Below are positions 39,157-49,209 of a stretch of 64,000 nucleotides of DNA, one piece after another (the first letter of the stretch is position 1; each line of letters begins with the position of its first letter). The notes beneath the pieces are model-generated. The model saw only the letters and a list, made by a program, of their open reading frames with translations. It did not search any database and had not been told where the DNA came from. Location of the stretch: the NCBI RefSeq assembly GCF_018417635.1, contig NZ_CP071007.1, forward strand, positions 3,968,501 to 4,032,500, given 5' to 3'. Made by a program: the position numbers and the translations under genes. The DNA is from Pseudomonas sp. SORT22 (GTDB lineage Bacteria > Pseudomonadota > Gammaproteobacteria > Pseudomonadales > Pseudomonadaceae).

Positions 39157-40020
39157 TCATACCGCTGCCGCCAGGCTGAGAAACGCCTGGATCAGGCGCA
39201 GTTCGCGGCGTCGCTCCAGGCAGCCGATCATGTGCTGGTTGATCAGCCCCGCTGCGCCGATGGGCCGCGCCACCACCCGCGGGTCATGGCTGATCTCCAG
39301 CGACGAAACGATACCGATGCCCAGCTCGGCCGCTACCGCTTCAGTCACCGCCTCGCGGCTGTCGAGCTCCAGCAGCACGCGCGGCTGCACCTGGGCATCG
39401 CGGCAGGCCTGATCGAAGGTGCGGCGGGTAATCGAACTGGGTTCGCGCAGTACCATGATCTGCCGGTCCAGCTCGCCAAGGGGCAATTCCTCGGCGCTGG
39501 CCGCCCAGGCATGCCCGGCCGGCAGCAAGGCGCAGATCCGTGAATCGCCCAGGCTTTGCAGGTGCAGGCCCTTGCGCGACTCGACCTCGGTCATCACCGC
39601 GACATCGGCATGCTCGCTGAGCAGCGCCGCCAGGGTTTCCTGGGCGTTGCCCAGACGCAGGTTGACAGTGATCCCCGGATACCGCGCGCGCAGCTGCGCG
39701 AGCATCGGCATGACCCGGTGCGGGCCGTCGGCGGCCACTTCCAGGCGCCCGGTGAGCAACTGGCGGTTGGCCTCGAGCATCGCCTGGGCTTCTTCGGCAA
39801 GGCCAAACATCGCGCGGGTGATCGCCGCCAGGCGAATGCCCTCCTCGGTCAGCTCGACACGTCGCGCCGTGCGGCGCAGCAAGGTGATCTGGTAGTGCTC
39901 CTCAAGCGCCTTGACATGCCCGGTCACCGCCGGCTGGCTGATGAACAGACGGGCGGCGGCGCGGGTAAAACTGCCCTCACGGGCCACGGCATCGAAGGCG
40001 CGGAGCTGGAACAGGTTCAT
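39157..40020 (-). CDS. LysR family transcriptional regulator, divergent from phnW
   Basis: A 287-residue LysR regulator. The HTH (about 1-60) reads LFQLRAFDAVAREGSFTRAAARL, and residues 90-285 are the LysR substrate-binding fold. In pseudomonads a LysR gene is divergent to phnWX, where it activates 2-aminoethylphosphonate use; the 112-base gap here holds a T-N11-A dyad. This placement makes aminoethylphosphonate or phosphonoacetaldehyde its likely inducer, an inference from context. Confidence 0.88.
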   Translation of the reverse strand: MNLFQLRAFDAVAREGSFTRAAARLFISQPAVTGHVKALEEHYQITLLRRTARRVELTEEGIRLAAITRAMFGLAEEAQAMLEANRQLLTGRLEVAADGPHRVMPMLAQLRARYPGITVNLRLGNAQETLAALLSEHADVAVMTEVESRKGLHLQSLGDSRICALLPAGHAWAASAEELPLGELDRQIMVLREPSSITRRTFDQACRDAQVQPRVLLELDSREAVTEAVAAELGIGIVSSLEISHDPRVVARPIGAAGLINQHMIGCLERRRELRLIQAFLSLAAAV

Positions 40021-40035
40021 ATCTATCGGCCTGAC

Positions 40036-40050
40036 TTATGACTGGCATAA
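40036..40050. promoter_or_regulatory. LysR-box candidate in the phnW divergent promoter
   Basis: TTATG-actgg-CATAA is a 15-base dyad with T-N11-A at its core, the LysR operator form, located 16 bases upstream of the LysR start and 83 bases upstream of phnW. Confidence 0.55.
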
Positions 40051-40132
40051 CAACAAACAATTTGATTGATAAGGCACGGAATTGCAACGTAGGCCCCGTA
40101 GATTCAGCCCACCGCTTGCGAGGACTACCGGA

Positions 40133-41239
40133 ATGAGTAACGCCCCTATCCTGCTGACCCCTGGCCCCCTGACCACCTCGGCCCGTACCCGCCAAGCGAT
40201 GATGGTCGACTGGGGTTCATGGGACCGCGACTTCAACCAGCTCACCGCCAGCCTCTGCGAGCAACTGCTGGCCATCGTCAACGGTGCCGACAGCCACCAT
40301 TGCGTGCCCCTGCAAGGCAGCGGCACCTTTGCCGTGGAAGCGGCCATCGGCACCCTGGTGCCCCGCGACGGCAAGGTCCTGGTACTGATCAACGGCGCCT
40401 ACGGCCAGCGCCTGGCAAAGATCTGCAAGGTGCTGGGCCGCGCCTGCAGCACCTTCGAAACCGCCGAAGACCAGCCGACCACTGCCGCTGACGTCGACCG
40501 TCTGCTGAGCGCCGACAGCAGCATTACCCACGTGGCACTGATTCACTGCGAAACCAGCACCGGCATTCTCAACCCGCTGGCAGAGATTGCCGCGGTTATC
40601 GCCGGCCACGGCAAACGCCTGATCATCGATGCCATGAGCTCGTTCGGCGCCTTGCCGATCGATGCCCGCCAGGTACCATTCGATGCCCTCATCGCCGCCT
40701 CCGGAAAATGCCTGGAAGGCGTGCCTGGCATGGGCTTCGTCTTTGCCAACAAACAGTCGCTGGCCGCCGCCGAAGGCAACTCGCCGTCGCTGGCCATGGA
40801 CCTGCATGACCAGCACGTCTACATGGCCAAGACCGGCCAGTGGCGCTTCACCCCGCCAACTCATGTGGTAGCGGCGCTGCACGAGGCCTTGCTGCAGTAC
40901 AACGAACAAGGCGGCCTGCCCGCCCGCCACCAGCGCTATGCCAGCAACTGCAAGACCCTGCTCGACGGCATGGCCGCCATTGGCTTGCGCAGCTTCCTGC
41001 CCGCCGAGATTCAGGCGCCGATCATCGTCACCTTCCATGCCCCGAACGATCCGCGCTACCAGTTCAAGGACTTCTACGAGCGGGTCAAGGCCAAGGGTTT
41101 CATCCTCTACCCGGGCAAGTTGACCCAGGTCGAAACCTTCCGCGTCGGCTGCATCGGCTGCGTCGGCCCGGACGGCATGCAGGCCGCGGTCGATGCCGTG
41201 GCTCAGGTGCTGCGGGAAATGGAAGTGCTGGACATCTGA
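40133..41239 (+). CDS. phnW: 2-aminoethylphosphonate-pyruvate transaminase
   Basis: A 368-residue PLP enzyme that converts 2-aminoethylphosphonate and pyruvate to phosphonoacetaldehyde and alanine. The PLP lysine is Lys192 in [15 protein letters not shown], and the aspartate that contacts the pyridine nitrogen is in [14 protein letters not shown]. The N-terminal [11 protein letters not shown] is the family start, which sets the ATG at 40133 rather than an in-frame codon 51 bases upstream. phnX follows after 56 bases, giving a two-step phosphonate pathway. Confidence 0.97.
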   Translation: MSNAPILLTPGPLTTSARTRQAMMVDWGSWDRDFNQLTASLCEQLLAIVNGADSHHCVPLQGSGTFAVEAAIGTLVPRDGKVLVLINGAYGQRLAKICKVLGRACSTFETAEDQPTTAADVDRLLSADSSITHVALIHCETSTGILNPLAEIAAVIAGHGKRLIIDAMSSFGALPIDARQVPFDALIAASGKCLEGVPGMGFVFANKQSLAAAEGNSPSLAMDLHDQHVYMAKTGQWRFTPPTHVVAALHEALLQYNEQGGLPARHQRYASNCKTLLDGMAAIGLRSFLPAEIQAPIIVTFHAPNDPRYQFKDFYERVKAKGFILYPGKLTQVETFRVGCIGCVGPDGMQAAVDAVAQVLREMEVLDI

Positions 41240-41295
41240 TACCCCGAAGCCTTTTTACCCGATCAGCGCAACCACCCGCTCAAGGAACCCTGAAC

Positions 41296-42123
41296 ATGAA
41301 CTACAACAACCCGACGCAATTGCAAGCCGCGATCCTCGACTGGGCCGGCACCGTGGTCGATTTTGGCTCCTTTGCCCCAACCCAGATCTTTGTCGAGGCC
41401 TTCGCCGAGTTCGACATCGAAGTGTCTATCGAGGAAGCCCGCGGGCCGATGGGCATGGGCAAGTGGGACCATATCCGCACCCTGTGTGACCAGCCGCTGA
41501 TCGCCGAACGCTACCGCAAGGTGTTCGGCCGCACGCCGACCGACGCGGACGTCACTACCATCTATGAGCGCTTCATGCCACTGCAGATCGAGAAGATCGC
41601 CGTGCACTCGGCGCTGATCCCCGGCGCCCTCGACACCCTCACCGGGCTGCGCCAAGACGGTCTGAAGATCGGCTCGTGCTCGGGCTATCCGAAAGTGGTG
41701 ATGGACAAGGTGGTGGCACTGGCCGCGCAGAACGGCTACGTCGCCGATCACGTGGTGGCCACCGACGAAACCCCGAACGGCCGCCCCTGGCCGGCCCAGG
41801 CCCTGGCCAACGTGATTGCCCTGGGCATCGATGATGTCGCTGCCTGCGTCAAGGTCGACGACACCGTACCAGGCATCCTCGAAGGCCGGCGCGCCGGCAT
41901 GTGGACGGTAGCGCTGGTGTGCTCGGGCAACGCCCTGGGCCTGACCTACGAAGGCTACCGCGCCCTGGCCTCGGACACCCTCGACAGCGAGCGCAAGCGC
42001 ATTCATGCGTTGTTCGCAGGCTCGCGCCCGCACTACCTGATCGACACCATCAACGAACTGCCAGAGGTGATCGCTGATATCAACCAGCGCCTGGCTCGTG
42101 GGGAAATGCCGCAGGCCGTGTAA
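41296..42123 (+). CDS. phnX: Phosphonoacetaldehyde hydrolase
   Basis: A 275-residue HAD-superfamily enzyme that splits phosphonoacetaldehyde into acetaldehyde and phosphate. The nucleophile Asp15 is in [12 protein letters not shown], the Schiff-base lysine (Lys56) is in MGMGKWDHI and [14 protein letters not shown] holds the magnesium-binding acidic residues. The product acetaldehyde could feed the exaC-like dehydrogenase some 18 kb away. The start at 41296 follows AAGGAA. Confidence 0.97.
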   Translation: MNYNNPTQLQAAILDWAGTVVDFGSFAPTQIFVEAFAEFDIEVSIEEARGPMGMGKWDHIRTLCDQPLIAERYRKVFGRTPTDADVTTIYERFMPLQIEKIAVHSALIPGALDTLTGLRQDGLKIGSCSGYPKVVMDKVVALAAQNGYVADHVVATDETPNGRPWPAQALANVIALGIDDVAACVKVDDTVPGILEGRRAGMWTVALVCSGNALGLTYEGYRALASDTLDSERKRIHALFAGSRPHYLIDTINELPEVIADINQRLARGEMPQAV

Positions 42124-42155
42124 GCACGTTGCACAGCTGATTGACCCAGCAATCT

Positions 42156-42195
42156 AAACAGGCAGGACAAGTTACCCAACTTGACCTGCCTGTTT
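42156..42195. terminator. Long hairpin after phnX
   Basis: AAACAGGCAGG-A-CAAGTT, a four-base loop, then AACTTG-A-CCTGCCTGTTT: 17 base pairs with one mismatch, 33 bases past the phnX stop. The T-run is short (GTTTG), so termination may be moderate. It separates phnWX from the downstream LRR-NEL gene. Confidence 0.75.
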
Positions 42196-42359
42196 GCTCA
42201 TACCGCCCCGGGCAAGTGACAACAGGTGTTAGATATAGTCGTTATTGCCGCAAAATCACGATCTTTTCACCGACTTTTCCAACCAACATTCAACCTTTTT
42301 CCCTTGAGCTTTCCACCGTACGCTCAGTGCCTACACCTCAAGGAAGAAGGTTTTAATTC

Positions 42360-45300
42360 ATGTCTGTTGACCTCAGCTCCCCTACCCGACCAACCGATTT
42401 CACACCCATCTCAAGCAAGCTACCCGCGTGGCTGATCAGCGCCCCTACCGCCACTCATGCTGCGCTACGCAAGGTCGACGTGCAGACATTGCCCTGGCTG
42501 GCTGATGCACGGCATACCGATGCGCAGACACTGGAACAGTTGCAAAGGGTGTATATCCGCCATCGCCGCCACGAGCAGCGGGTCCACGAGATACTTGCCG
42601 CACTTCCGGCCATCGAGTCCTATGCCGAACCCTTGTTGAAAGCCAAGCTGCAGGAGCGATTCGGCCTGGAGGTCGATGTGCACAACAGTTATCTGTTCCA
42701 TGCCCGGCGCGTGGTCAGCGACGGCTCTTTCCTGACGTTGTCGCAGGATCCAGCGGTCAAGGCTGGTGTCGCGATCAAAGCCGCCACCCAATCGCTGCTG
42801 GCCTGTGCCCTGCAGAACTTCGAAGCCTGGGAAGCCGTGCCGGGCGCCATGACTGACGATCGCGGGCGGACATCGATTGCCTCGCGCATCTATTACTCCG
42901 ACCCGGCGCTTAACCGGCCCGGGCGCTACCCCGACGAGTCGCCGCTGAATATCGTTCCCGAGCAGTTTGCTGCCCTGTGCCGCGAACTTGACCTGGGCGG
43001 TACCTACCAACAGTTGATACAGCGCGTACTCAACCCGGTGTCCGCTGCAGGTGATGCTGCCGACGCCGCCAGCGCCAACCTGCGCGCCGACTTCAAACAG
43101 CTCGAGCAATCGACGTTTCTTCTGCACACGCACATTGCGCGGTTGAAAAAAGCCATCAGCCCGCAGATGCATGGCGTATTGCTGGATATCGCTCGAAACA
43201 AACCGGTAGCACTGGACGGGGTAACGATAACCCGTAACTTTCTCAAACTCTGGGATGTCGAACTCAGCGCCATCGTTGTCTTCGGTAAAGACCGCAGTGC
43301 CAGCCAGCACAGCGAAAAGGTCGTGGTCTACATTCCCGATGACCCCTACGACCCGCTCAGGGAGTACCCCTCGCTTGCGCACTTTTTCGCGTCCCTGCGT
43401 GACAGCTTTCTGAAGCCGGACTACCAGCAGTTCTTTGCCCGATTTGTACCTGCACGCCAGCGCGCGCGGTTGTTTGCTCGCCTGCACCAGGCTTTCTATC
43501 CCAAGGTCTGGAACAGTGCCGCGGGCTACTACGAAGAAAAACTCGACCGCAACGCCAGCCTGCACCTGCGCGAAGGTACCTTTTTCGGCAACCTGCTCAA
43601 CGCGCTGTACCAGCAAAAAATCACCCAGCTCAAGGACGATGCCCTGTTTCACGGCGTGCCCACGGCCGCCGAGGACCACAAGTCGCTGCAAGACAAGCTG
43701 CTGTACTTTGTCCAGACGACGCTCAACGTGCTCAATATCGCCGCGTTCGTGGTGCCGGTGCTCGGCGAGGTGATGCTGGCCGTCACCGCCGTACAACTGT
43801 GCAACGAAGTCTATGAAGGCATCGAGAGCCTGGCCAAGGGCGAGAGCCAGCAAGCCTGGGGCTACCTGATGGATGTGGTCGAAAACCTGGCGATGATCGC
43901 CGCCCTGGGAGGCCTCTCGGCGGCAGGGGGCGGCGCTGCGGTACAAGCTCCTGAGCTGGTCAGGCAGATGCAGAGCGTGCAACTGGCCGATGGCAGTACG
44001 CGCCTGTGGAAACCCGACCTGCAGCCATTCGCCCAAGACGTCAGGCTACCCGCCGAGTTGCAACCCAATGCCTCCGGGCTCTACGACTACCAGGGCCGAC
44101 AATGGCTGGTGCTCGAAGGCCGCACCTACGCGGTCAAGCCGCCCGCTGCCAGCGCGCCCTACCGGCTGGAACATCCGTGGCGCATGGGCGCCTACGAGCC
44201 GCCTTTGCGCCATAACCAGGCAGGCGCCTGGCTGCAGGTTACCGACCAGCCGCTTGAGTGGGAAGGCATCCGCCTGTTTCGACGGCTCGGACATGCCGGC
44301 GCCGAGTTCTCCGATGAAGTCGCCAGCACCATCATGCGCGTCAGCGAAACCCATCAGGCACAACTGCGTCACGCATTGAGCGAAGGCCTGCACCCACCCG
44401 CCCTGTTCAGCGACACGCTACACCGCTTCCGTCTGGAACATGAGCTTGACCGCTTCACCCAGCTACTGGAGGCAGGAGATCCGCACGCCGAACCGGCCCT
44501 GCAACTGCAACTACTGGCCGAGGCGCCCGGCTGGCCGAACGGCCAAGCGCTGACCGTGCTCGATGAGCAGGGTAAGGTGCTTACGCAGTACCACAGCCAA
44601 AGTGGCAATGCGCTGCCCCGCCCCCTGCAGGTGCGGCTCGGTGGTGATGACGTTCTCGAAGCACTGATGCGGCAAATGACCAAGGCAGAGCTCGAAGGAC
44701 TGCTGCAACACCCGCTGGGTTCAGGCGAGCCCAACTTCACCACAGCGAAACGCCAGTTACAGCAACAACTGGCGACCCAGGCAAAAACCCACAAAACCCG
44801 ACTGTTCAATGAACGCTACCAGGCACTGCAAAAAACCGACGCTGGCCCGGTGCTGCAGGTCCAGCAATCCTTCAGCGGCCTGCCCACGGTGGTGGTCGAG
44901 GAACTGCTGCGCCACGCCAGCCCGGCAGAACTTGAACAATTGCGTGTCAATGCGCGCATTCCCATACGAATTGGCGAAGAAGCCCGTGCCTACCAGCATA
45001 AGCTGCGTCTGAATCGTGCGTATGAAGGGCTGTATCTGGACGCTGGCAGCAGTTCCGACAGCGAGCGGCTGGCGCTGCATACCCTGGGCACTCTACACGG
45101 CTGGTCGACCGACGTACGCCTGGAGGTCCGCGAGGGTTCAATCCAGGGGGCGCTACTCGACAGCATCGGCAGCAGCGAAGCGCCCATTCACAAGGTCCTG
45201 GTCAGCGATGGCACCACCTACCGTACCTACGATGCCGACGGGCGTCAGTTGCATGGCCGTGACAACCTTTATGCCGCAGTCCTGCACGCGCTGCCGGACG

Positions 45301-48230
45301 CCCAACGCAGTGCCCTGGGCTTTGCCGAGGTCAGCCAGCACGCAGCGCTCAAACAGGCCGTACAGTCGCAACCGCTACTGGCCCGGCACAGCTTGAGAGC
45401 CGTGCTGAAGATGCAAACGCTCAAGCCCGGCGCCCGCTCCCCGATGCGCCTGGCCGATGGCAGGCTAGGTTTCCCGTTGAGCGGACGCGGCAGGCTGGCG
45501 GGCTTCATCCTTGAAGAGACGCTGCTGGACAAGATCCGTCTGCTTGAATTCGAGCACGCCTTTCCCGAGCAGATCCTGCAGATGTTCTACGACGCGCAGT
45601 GGACCCGTGCCGACATCGACCAGCGCCTGGACCAACTGCTTGAAGAGCAACAAAGCCTGCGCAATCACCTTTCCAACTGGACCGATGCCGCCAGTTCAAT
45701 GCCACCCTTGAGCGCTGCGCGCATGAACAGCCGCACACGCATCGCCGAGGCGTTGTGGCGTCACTGGCGCGCCAACAACCTGTCCGAGCTGAGTCAAGCC
45801 ACCACCCCGTTGCAACTGGCAGACGTCTACCTGATCGACTTCCCAGCGCAATTGCCGGACTTTATCCAGCAGCGCGTGCGGGCCCTGGAATTGTGGAACG
45901 TGAACCACGACGAAGCGCTACCCAATCCGTTCATCAACCTGGACAACGAGCGTATCGGCCTGGGCCGGTTCTTCGAGCGCTTTCCCCAGGTGAGGTCTTT
46001 GGTCTATGGCCAGAGTATTGGCCAACCCAGCTATCCCTTCATCGGCCAGACGGTGCTGGAACATTACCCACAACTGCGCGAACTGAGCCTGATCGATACC
46101 CGGCTGTACATCGGCCAGACCGAAATCAACCTCTACCGGGGTTTCAGCCAGCTTCAACGCCTGGACCTGAGCGGCAACACCCTCAACATACTCGGTAACA
46201 TCGACCTCAACGGCTTGAACCTGCAGTACCTGGGGCTGAACCGCACCAGCCTTCGCGGCTGGCCACAGTGGCTCGACAGCGCCAACCTGAATGCAATTGC
46301 CGAAGTCTCCCTGGCCGACAACCAGATCACCACGGTACCCGCCGCCGTGCTGGAAAACCCCATCGGTAGCGGGCATCACACCCGGGTTTCGTTACTGAAC
46401 AACGAGCTTTCGCGGGACACCCTGATCCGCATGCGTCTGAGTGAAGGTGAAGGCAGACGCTTCAGCTTTGAACTGACCATTGCAGAGAATCTTCGCGCCA
46501 TCCTGGATGTCATGACCCAGGAACGTGCGCAGCTGGATGAAGCCTTTGTGCAGTGGGCCGAAGCGTCCCACTCAGGCGCACCGCTACGCGATGAACAGAT
46601 TGCCTCCAGGCGCCGCCTGGGCCGCCTGGTGCACGACTTGTGGAGCCACGAACCAACCCATGGCCACGTTGGCGCCTTGCGCGTCGAGGCAATTGCCTTG
46701 AACGACTTCCCCAGGCGATTGCCGGCGTTTTTCTATCATCGCCTGCGCAGGCTGCAGCTTCTGCGCGTGGGGACCCATGCCAGTGAATTGCACCAGTTTC
46801 TCAGTGACTTTCCTTACCTGGACAGTTTGCACATCGAAGGGCATGACACCCCGCTGGGCAGCTTGAATGCGGCGGTGCCGCAATTGCGGATGCTGGAACA
46901 CCTGAGCCTGATCGACCTGGGCTTGAACATCGATCAGTCGGCGCTGGCAACGCTGCAACTCATGCCAGGGCTGACTGAACTGCAACTTGACGCAAATATT
47001 ATCGGCGAGATTAGCGATGCTTCTGCATTACGTAACATCGAGCAGTTGAGCCTCAATAATGTCGGCCTGCAAGCCTGGCCGCAATGGCTGGACACGCTGC
47101 TGCCGGGACCGATGCAACGCTTGTCGCTGGTTGGCAACCAGTTACGCGAATTGCCCGAGCGCATTCTCGCCAACCCACGCACTGAAGAACATCACACTGA
47201 AATTTCCCTGACCGGCAACCCGCTGAGCCACGAGAGCATGCGTCGCGCGCACTTGTCCGAAGGTTCCGATCGCGCCTACGACTTCTATATGGACTTGCCG
47301 CCCGATATCCGTGCCCTGGAGCGTGAGCGGCACTATTCAAGCGATTCTTCCCCCTCTTCCGCTGAAGAGGCCGAATCCGGTGCGGATGTCTGGCTAAGCG
47401 GTGCCGAAGACCGTAGTGCGACACGCCGAGGTATCTGGCAACAGATCGAAGACGGCGCAGACGCCAGCGACCTGCTGGGGGTCATCAGCCACCTGCAACA
47501 CAGCGCCGACTATCGCGATGCCAGCAGCCGCAGCGGCCTTACTGAGCGGGTTTGGGGCGTACTCGAGGTAGCCGCCAACGACACAGAACTGCGCCTGATT
47601 CTCAACGGCATGGGTGCCGAACCCCTGCAGCAGATCAGGCAGCGCGACACTTGCCCCGATGGCATACGCCTGGCGTTCAACCAGATGGAAATTCAGGTGT
47701 TCATTCGTCAATCGCTGCAGGGCGTTGCCGCCGAACAGCGGGGCAGTTCCCTGTACGCCCTCACCCGCCGTCTGTACCGGCTGGAGGCGCTGGACAACGC
47801 TGCCCGCGAACAGGCCGGTAGCCGCGACGAAGCCGAAGTGCGCCTGGCCTATCGCCTGCAATGGGCCCGTGAGCTGGACCTGCCGGTGCCGCCGAGCAAC
47901 ATGCTGTACCGAACGGCCGCCAACATTCGCCCCGGGAAACTGGATGCTGCGTTGAGCCAGGTGCGCCAGGGCGAAGGCGGCCAGGCCTTCCTCGACTTCG
48001 CCAGGGGGCGGGACTTCTGGGTGGATTACCTGCGCGAGAGCCACGCCGATCGTTTCATGGCGCTCAAGTCTGCCTACGAGGCCGAGGTACTGGAGCTATA
48101 CGACCTCTATCCGGATGACAATCCCGAGCAGATTGCCGCACGTATCACCGCGCTGGAGCAACAGTTCAAGCGCAACGAAAGCAACCTGATCGAGGCGCTG
48201 ACCAACCGGGCAGGGCAACAGCAACGCTGA
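42360..48230 (+). CDS. Giant LRR-NEL E3 ubiquitin ligase effector with duplicated LRR module
   Basis: A 1956-residue protein at ATG 42360, preceded by AAGGAAGAAGG. The N-terminal half is of dermonecrotic-toxin (DUF6543) type: helical, with a hydrophobic hairpin at about 454-528 and then GLYDYQGRQWLVLEGRTYAV and HPWRMGAYEPPL. Residues about 1095-1386 and 1387-1660 are two copies of one unit: helical spacer (SNW-x-n-RIAEALWRHW / VQW-x-n-RLGRLVHDLW), DFP-type segment and LRRs with GWPQWLD and LLNNELSRDTL / LTGNPLSHESM. A Ser/Glu-rich linker (about 1658-1680) leads to the NEL domain with catalytic Cys1765 in RDTCPDGIR. It is predicted to ubiquitinate host proteins. No signal peptide, chaperone gene or secretion genes are adjacent. 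Confidence 0.83.
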   Translation: MSVDLSSPTRPTDFTPISSKLPAWLISAPTATHAALRKVDVQTLPWLADARHTDAQTLEQLQRVYIRHRRHEQRVHEILAALPAIESYAEPLLKAKLQERFGLEVDVHNSYLFHARRVVSDGSFLTLSQDPAVKAGVAIKAATQSLLACALQNFEAWEAVPGAMTDDRGRTSIASRIYYSDPALNRPGRYPDESPLNIVPEQFAALCRELDLGGTYQQLIQRVLNPVSAAGDAADAASANLRADFKQLEQSTFLLHTHIARLKKAISPQMHGVLLDIARNKPVALDGVTITRNFLKLWDVELSAIVVFGKDRSASQHSEKVVVYIPDDPYDPLREYPSLAHFFASLRDSFLKPDYQQFFARFVPARQRARLFARLHQAFYPKVWNSAAGYYEEKLDRNASLHLREGTFFGNLLNALYQQKITQLKDDALFHGVPTAAEDHKSLQDKLLYFVQTTLNVLNIAAFVVPVLGEVMLAVTAVQLCNEVYEGIESLAKGESQQAWGYLMDVVENLAMIAALGGLSAAGGGAAVQAPELVRQMQSVQLADGSTRLWKPDLQPFAQDVRLPAELQPNASGLYDYQGRQWLVLEGRTYAVKPPAASAPYRLEHPWRMGAYEPPLRHNQAGAWLQVTDQPLEWEGIRLFRRLGHAGAEFSDEVASTIMRVSETHQAQLRHALSEGLHPPALFSDTLHRFRLEHELDRFTQLLEAGDPHAEPALQLQLLAEAPGWPNGQALTVLDEQGKVLTQYHSQSGNALPRPLQVRLGGDDVLEALMRQMTKAELEGLLQHPLGSGEPNFTTAKRQLQQQLATQAKTHKTRLFNERYQALQKTDAGPVLQVQQSFSGLPTVVVEELLRHASPAELEQLRVNARIPIRIGEEARAYQHKLRLNRAYEGLYLDAGSSSDSERLALHTLGTLHGWSTDVRLEVREGSIQGALLDSIGSSEAPIHKVLVSDGTTYRTYDADGRQLHGRDNLYAAVLHALPDAQRSALGFAEVSQHAALKQAVQSQPLLARHSLRAVLKMQTLKPGARSPMRLADGRLGFPLSGRGRLAGFILEETLLDKIRLLEFEHAFPEQILQMFYDAQWTRADIDQRLDQLLEEQQSLRNHLSNWTDAASSMPPLSAARMNSRTRIAEALWRHWRANNLSELSQATTPLQLADVYLIDFPAQLPDFIQQRVRALELWNVNHDEALPNPFINLDNERIGLGRFFERFPQVRSLVYGQSIGQPSYPFIGQTVLEHYPQLRELSLIDTRLYIGQTEINLYRGFSQLQRLDLSGNTLNILGNIDLNGLNLQYLGLNRTSLRGWPQWLDSANLNAIAEVSLADNQITTVPAAVLENPIGSGHHTRVSLLNNELSRDTLIRMRLSEGEGRRFSFELTIAENLRAILDVMTQERAQLDEAFVQWAEASHSGAPLRDEQIASRRRLGRLVHDLWSHEPTHGHVGALRVEAIALNDFPRRLPAFFYHRLRRLQLLRVGTHASELHQFLSDFPYLDSLHIEGHDTPLGSLNAAVPQLRMLEHLSLIDLGLNIDQSALATLQLMPGLTELQLDANIIGEISDASALRNIEQLSLNNVGLQAWPQWLDTLLPGPMQRLSLVGNQLRELPERILANPRTEEHHTEISLTGNPLSHESMRRAHLSEGSDRAYDFYMDLPPDIRALERERHYSSDSSPSSAEEAESGADVWLSGAEDRSATRRGIWQQIEDGADASDLLGVISHLQHSADYRDASSRSGLTERVWGVLEVAANDTELRLILNGMGAEPLQQIRQRDTCPDGIRLAFNQMEIQVFIRQSLQGVAAEQRGSSLYALTRRLYRLEALDNAAREQAGSRDEAEVRLAYRLQWARELDLPVPPSNMLYRTAANIRPGKLDAALSQVRQGEGGQAFLDFARGRDFWVDYLRESHADRFMALKSAYEAEVLELYDLYPDDNPEQIAARITALEQQFKRNESNLIEALTNRAGQQQR

Positions 48231-48238
48231 ACCTGCCT

Positions 48239-48275
48239 TTGCACCGGCCAGCCTTGAGCAGGGTGGCCGGTGCAA
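48239..48275. terminator. Bidirectional hairpin between convergent NEL and FMN reductase genes
   Basis: TTGCACCGGCCA / TGGCCGGTGCAA, 12 perfect pairs with a 13-base loop, in the 49-base gap between the convergent genes. T-runs are absent, so strength is uncertain. Confidence 0.65.
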
Positions 48276-48279
48276 TGCC

Positions 48280-48834
48280 TCAGTTCTGGTGGCGCTCGAC
48301 CCACACGGCGAACTTGTCGATAAAAGTCTGCAGGAACGGCCGGGTCTTCTCCGACAGCTTGCCGTTGTCGTCAAACAGCGTTCCCGCCCCACCAATGTAG
48401 GCTTCGGGCTGCTGCATGCACGGCACATCAAGGAACACCAGCGACTGGCGCAGGTGATGGTTGGCACCAAAGCCGCCCACCGCCCCCGGCGACACACTGA
48501 TCACCGCCCCGGGCTTGCCACTCCAGGCGCTCTGGCCATAGGGCCGCGAGCCCACATCGATGGCATTTTTCAACACTCCCGGCACCGAGCGGTTGTACTC
48601 GGGGGTGACAAACAGCAGCGCATCACTGCCGCGAATCTGCTCGCGAAACGTTTTGTAGGCCTGCGGCGGATTGACGTCGATATCCTCGTTGTACAAGGCC
48701 AGCTCGCCAATTTCGACGATGTGCAGCTTGAGGCTGGATGGCGCAAGCTCGGCCAGCGCGCGGGCGACTTTGCGGTTGAGGGATTCCTTGCGCAAGCTGC
48801 CGACGACGACGGCGACTGAATACACCTGGCTCAT
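48280..48834 (-). CDS. NADPH-dependent FMN reductase family protein (chromate/quinone reductase-like)
   Basis: A 184-residue flavodoxin-like protein. The FMN phosphate loop is VVVGSLRKESLNRKVA near the N terminus and LLFVTPEYNRSVPGVLKNAID is the second signature, typical of ChrR/YieF/ArsH-like quinone reductases. Such enzymes reduce quinones or metals by two electrons. ATG at 48834 is chosen; an extension of 28 residues upstream lies over a promoter-like AT-rich stretch. Confidence 0.92.
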   Translation of the reverse strand: MSQVYSVAVVVGSLRKESLNRKVARALAELAPSSLKLHIVEIGELALYNEDIDVNPPQAYKTFREQIRGSDALLFVTPEYNRSVPGVLKNAIDVGSRPYGQSAWSGKPGAVISVSPGAVGGFGANHHLRQSLVFLDVPCMQQPEAYIGGAGTLFDDNGKLSEKTRPFLQTFIDKFAVWVERHQN

Positions 48835-48984
48835 GGCAAATTCCTGATGTGATGAACAAAGGGAGTTGTAGGTATAGATGATCCGGCACGGGCCTGAAGT
48901 TTTTTTCCATACGGGCAAAACTTACCAGGCAAAACAGTGGTCTATGCCTGACAGATACTTATTTCTTCAGAGGTTGTACGGTAA

Positions 48985-49203
48985 ATGACAGCAGTACTGG
49001 TCGGACAGTTTCATGCACGGGACGCCGAGGGCCGCATCTATCCCGTTCATGAGTTCCAGGAAGCCACCCTGCAGGCCGACGGAAGCGCCGCATCCCTGCC
49101 CATCACCACCTACAAGCTGGCAATCGGTGACCGGGTCAACCACCTGGGTGAGGACCGTTTTGAGCTGGTCCAGAGTGGCGTGGAAATCATCCGCATTCCT
49201 TGA
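48985..49203 (+). CDS. Small hypothetical protein
   Basis: A 72-residue soluble protein of unknown function, probably beta-rich (VGQFHARDAEGRIYPVHEF, LAIGDRVNHLGEDRFEL). It lies in front of, and convergent with, the lysine decarboxylase gene. It has no strong ribosome site (ACGGTAA only). In other pseudomonads a small hypothetical gene also lies next to ldcA, which supports it being real. Confidence 0.6.
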   Translation: MTAVLVGQFHARDAEGRIYPVHEFQEATLQADGSAASLPITTYKLAIGDRVNHLGEDRFELVQSGVEIIRIP

Positions 49204-49209
49204 GCCCGC

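Noticed and set aside
23370..48230. Type III secretion or Tc-toxin locus around the NEL genes
   Set aside because: All genes between the three giant genes are metabolic or regulatory; no secretion, chaperone or TcB/TcC-like gene is present.
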